Below, in pieces: positions 63,653-64,000 of a stretch of DNA of 64,000 nt (positions are counted from its first letter, which is position 1; each line of letters begins with the position of its first letter). This stretch comes from Streptomyces sp. 7-21 (GTDB taxonomy: Bacteria > Actinomycetota > Actinomycetes > Streptomycetales > Streptomycetaceae). A model generated the notes under the pieces. The model was given only the letters and a program-made list of their open reading frames with translations. It was not told the DNA's origin and searched no databases. The translations under genes and the position numbers were made by a program. Location: contig NZ_JAERRL010000008.1 of the NCBI RefSeq assembly GCF_016741785.1, forward strand, positions 1-64,000, written 5' to 3'.

Positions 63653-64000
63653 ATGGACGTTGGTGAGGGGACCAGGGGGATTCGTGCGCCAGCCTTGTAC
63701 TTCGCCGTGCTGGGTCCCGTGCGCACCCTGTGCGGGGGGAATCCGCTGCCGTCCGGATCGCCTCAGCAACGCGCGTTGCTCGCAGCCCTGTTGCTGCGGC
63801 GGGGCCGCATGGCCACGGCGCAGGAACTGGTCGACACGCTGTGGGGTGAGGACCCGCCGCAGCAGGCCATCGCGGCCCTGCGCACGTACGCGTCGCGGCT
63901 GCGCCGCGAACTGCGCGCCGCGGGGCGGGGCGAGGTACTCGTCGGCGAGGCCGGCGGGTACGCACTCCGGCTCGACAAGGACGACGACATCGACGCCGAG
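63653..64000 (+). CDS. afsR: AfsR-like SARP regulator, N-terminal part (cut by window end)
   Basis: The last 116 codons of the window open a regulator gene. After the start (ATG 63653, with GAGGA upstream), the OmpR-type winged-helix domain of SARP proteins is clear: LYFAVLGPVRTLCGG, PSGSPQQRALLAALLLRRGR, AQELVDTLWGEDPPQQAIAALRTYASRLRRE (read in parts) and GEAGGYALRLDKDDDID. The PQQRALLAALLLR signature is strongest in AfsR. fbiC lies close to afsR in S. coelicolor as I recall (SCO4429 and SCO4426), which supports the name. Further domains (BTAD, NB-ARC, TPR) would lie outside. Confidence 0.78.
   Translation, partial: MDVGEGTRGIRAPALYFAVLGPVRTLCGGNPLPSGSPQQRALLAALLLRRGRMATAQELVDTLWGEDPPQQAIAALRTYASRLRRELRAAGRGEVLVGEAGGYALRLDKDDDIDAE

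Overview
The window is chromosomal DNA of a high-GC actinomycete, almost certainly a Streptomyces or a close relative. The signs are GC-saturated third codon positions, frequent GTG/TTG starts, HrdD-type sigma factor, SepX/GlpR divisome protein, an AfsR-type regulator, CYP157-like P450 and 4-bp ATGA/GTGA overlaps. I see no phage, insertion sequence or CRISPR array. The order hrdD - TetR - ... - mscL - MTAP - fmdB - antiporter - penicillin acylase - 5-FTHF cyclo-ligase - galU - glp/moeA - moaC - mogA - GNAT - sepX matches my memory of the S. coelicolor SCO3202-to-SCO3176 neighbourhood (from memory, not checked).

Layout. 1-1.5 kb: graveyard of decayed genes (end of a TPR gene, an NmrA-like pseudogene, an NTPase pseudogene). 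2.2-6.4 kb: carbonic anhydrase plus SulP transporter (a bicarbonate module) and an ABC-class ATPase. 6.5-11.4 kb: Hsp20, then leftward M20 amidohydrolase, FtsW/RodA protein and secreted M6-like protease. 11.6-15.6 kb: hrdD behind a textbook SigR promoter, TetR regulator and a DHA2 drug exporter. 15.6-18.2 kb: P1-type peptidase, truncated acyl-CoA synthetase, 60-aa protein, mscL. 18.3-25 kb: MTAP/FmdB pair, CPA1 antiporter, penicillin acylase, 5-FTHF cyclo-ligase. 25.2-30.1 kb: galU-glp-moaC-mogA-GNAT-sepX, combining molybdopterin genes with the gephyrin-like/GlpR division pair. 30.2 kb: tRNA-Ala(CGC). 30.6-33.7 kb: lipoprotein, two methyltransferases and a secreted protein.

34.2-41.2 kb is the most interesting region. 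Four tightly overlapping genes encode an SbcC/SMC-like ABC ATPase, a small helical protein, a McrB-type AAA+ motor with an EVE-like front domain, and a McrC-type nuclease. They converge on an N6-adenine-methylase-like gene with an altered catalytic motif. This looks like a compound type IV restriction/defence module. 41.3-47 kb: two-headed MerR (TioE-like) regulator facing an erythromycin-esterase-family gene, an MFS exporter, LysR regulator, M23 peptidase and an ArsR-like regulator with a palindromic operator and apparent leaderless start. 47-54.7 kb: a decayed hydrolase, SelW-like protein, DUF4232 lipoprotein, large multicopper oxidase, SMP-30 lactonase and two cytochromes P450, one lacking the EXXR motif.

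54.9-64 kb: a single protein fusing an EndoQ-type PHP endonuclease to a UvrD-family helicase, then ADP-ribosylglycohydrolase, fbiC (F420 biosynthesis), a Tat-exported PHP metallohydrolase, and the first 116 codons of an AfsR-like SARP regulator cut by the window edge. Functional assignments rest on motifs and family resemblance read by eye. No search was run.
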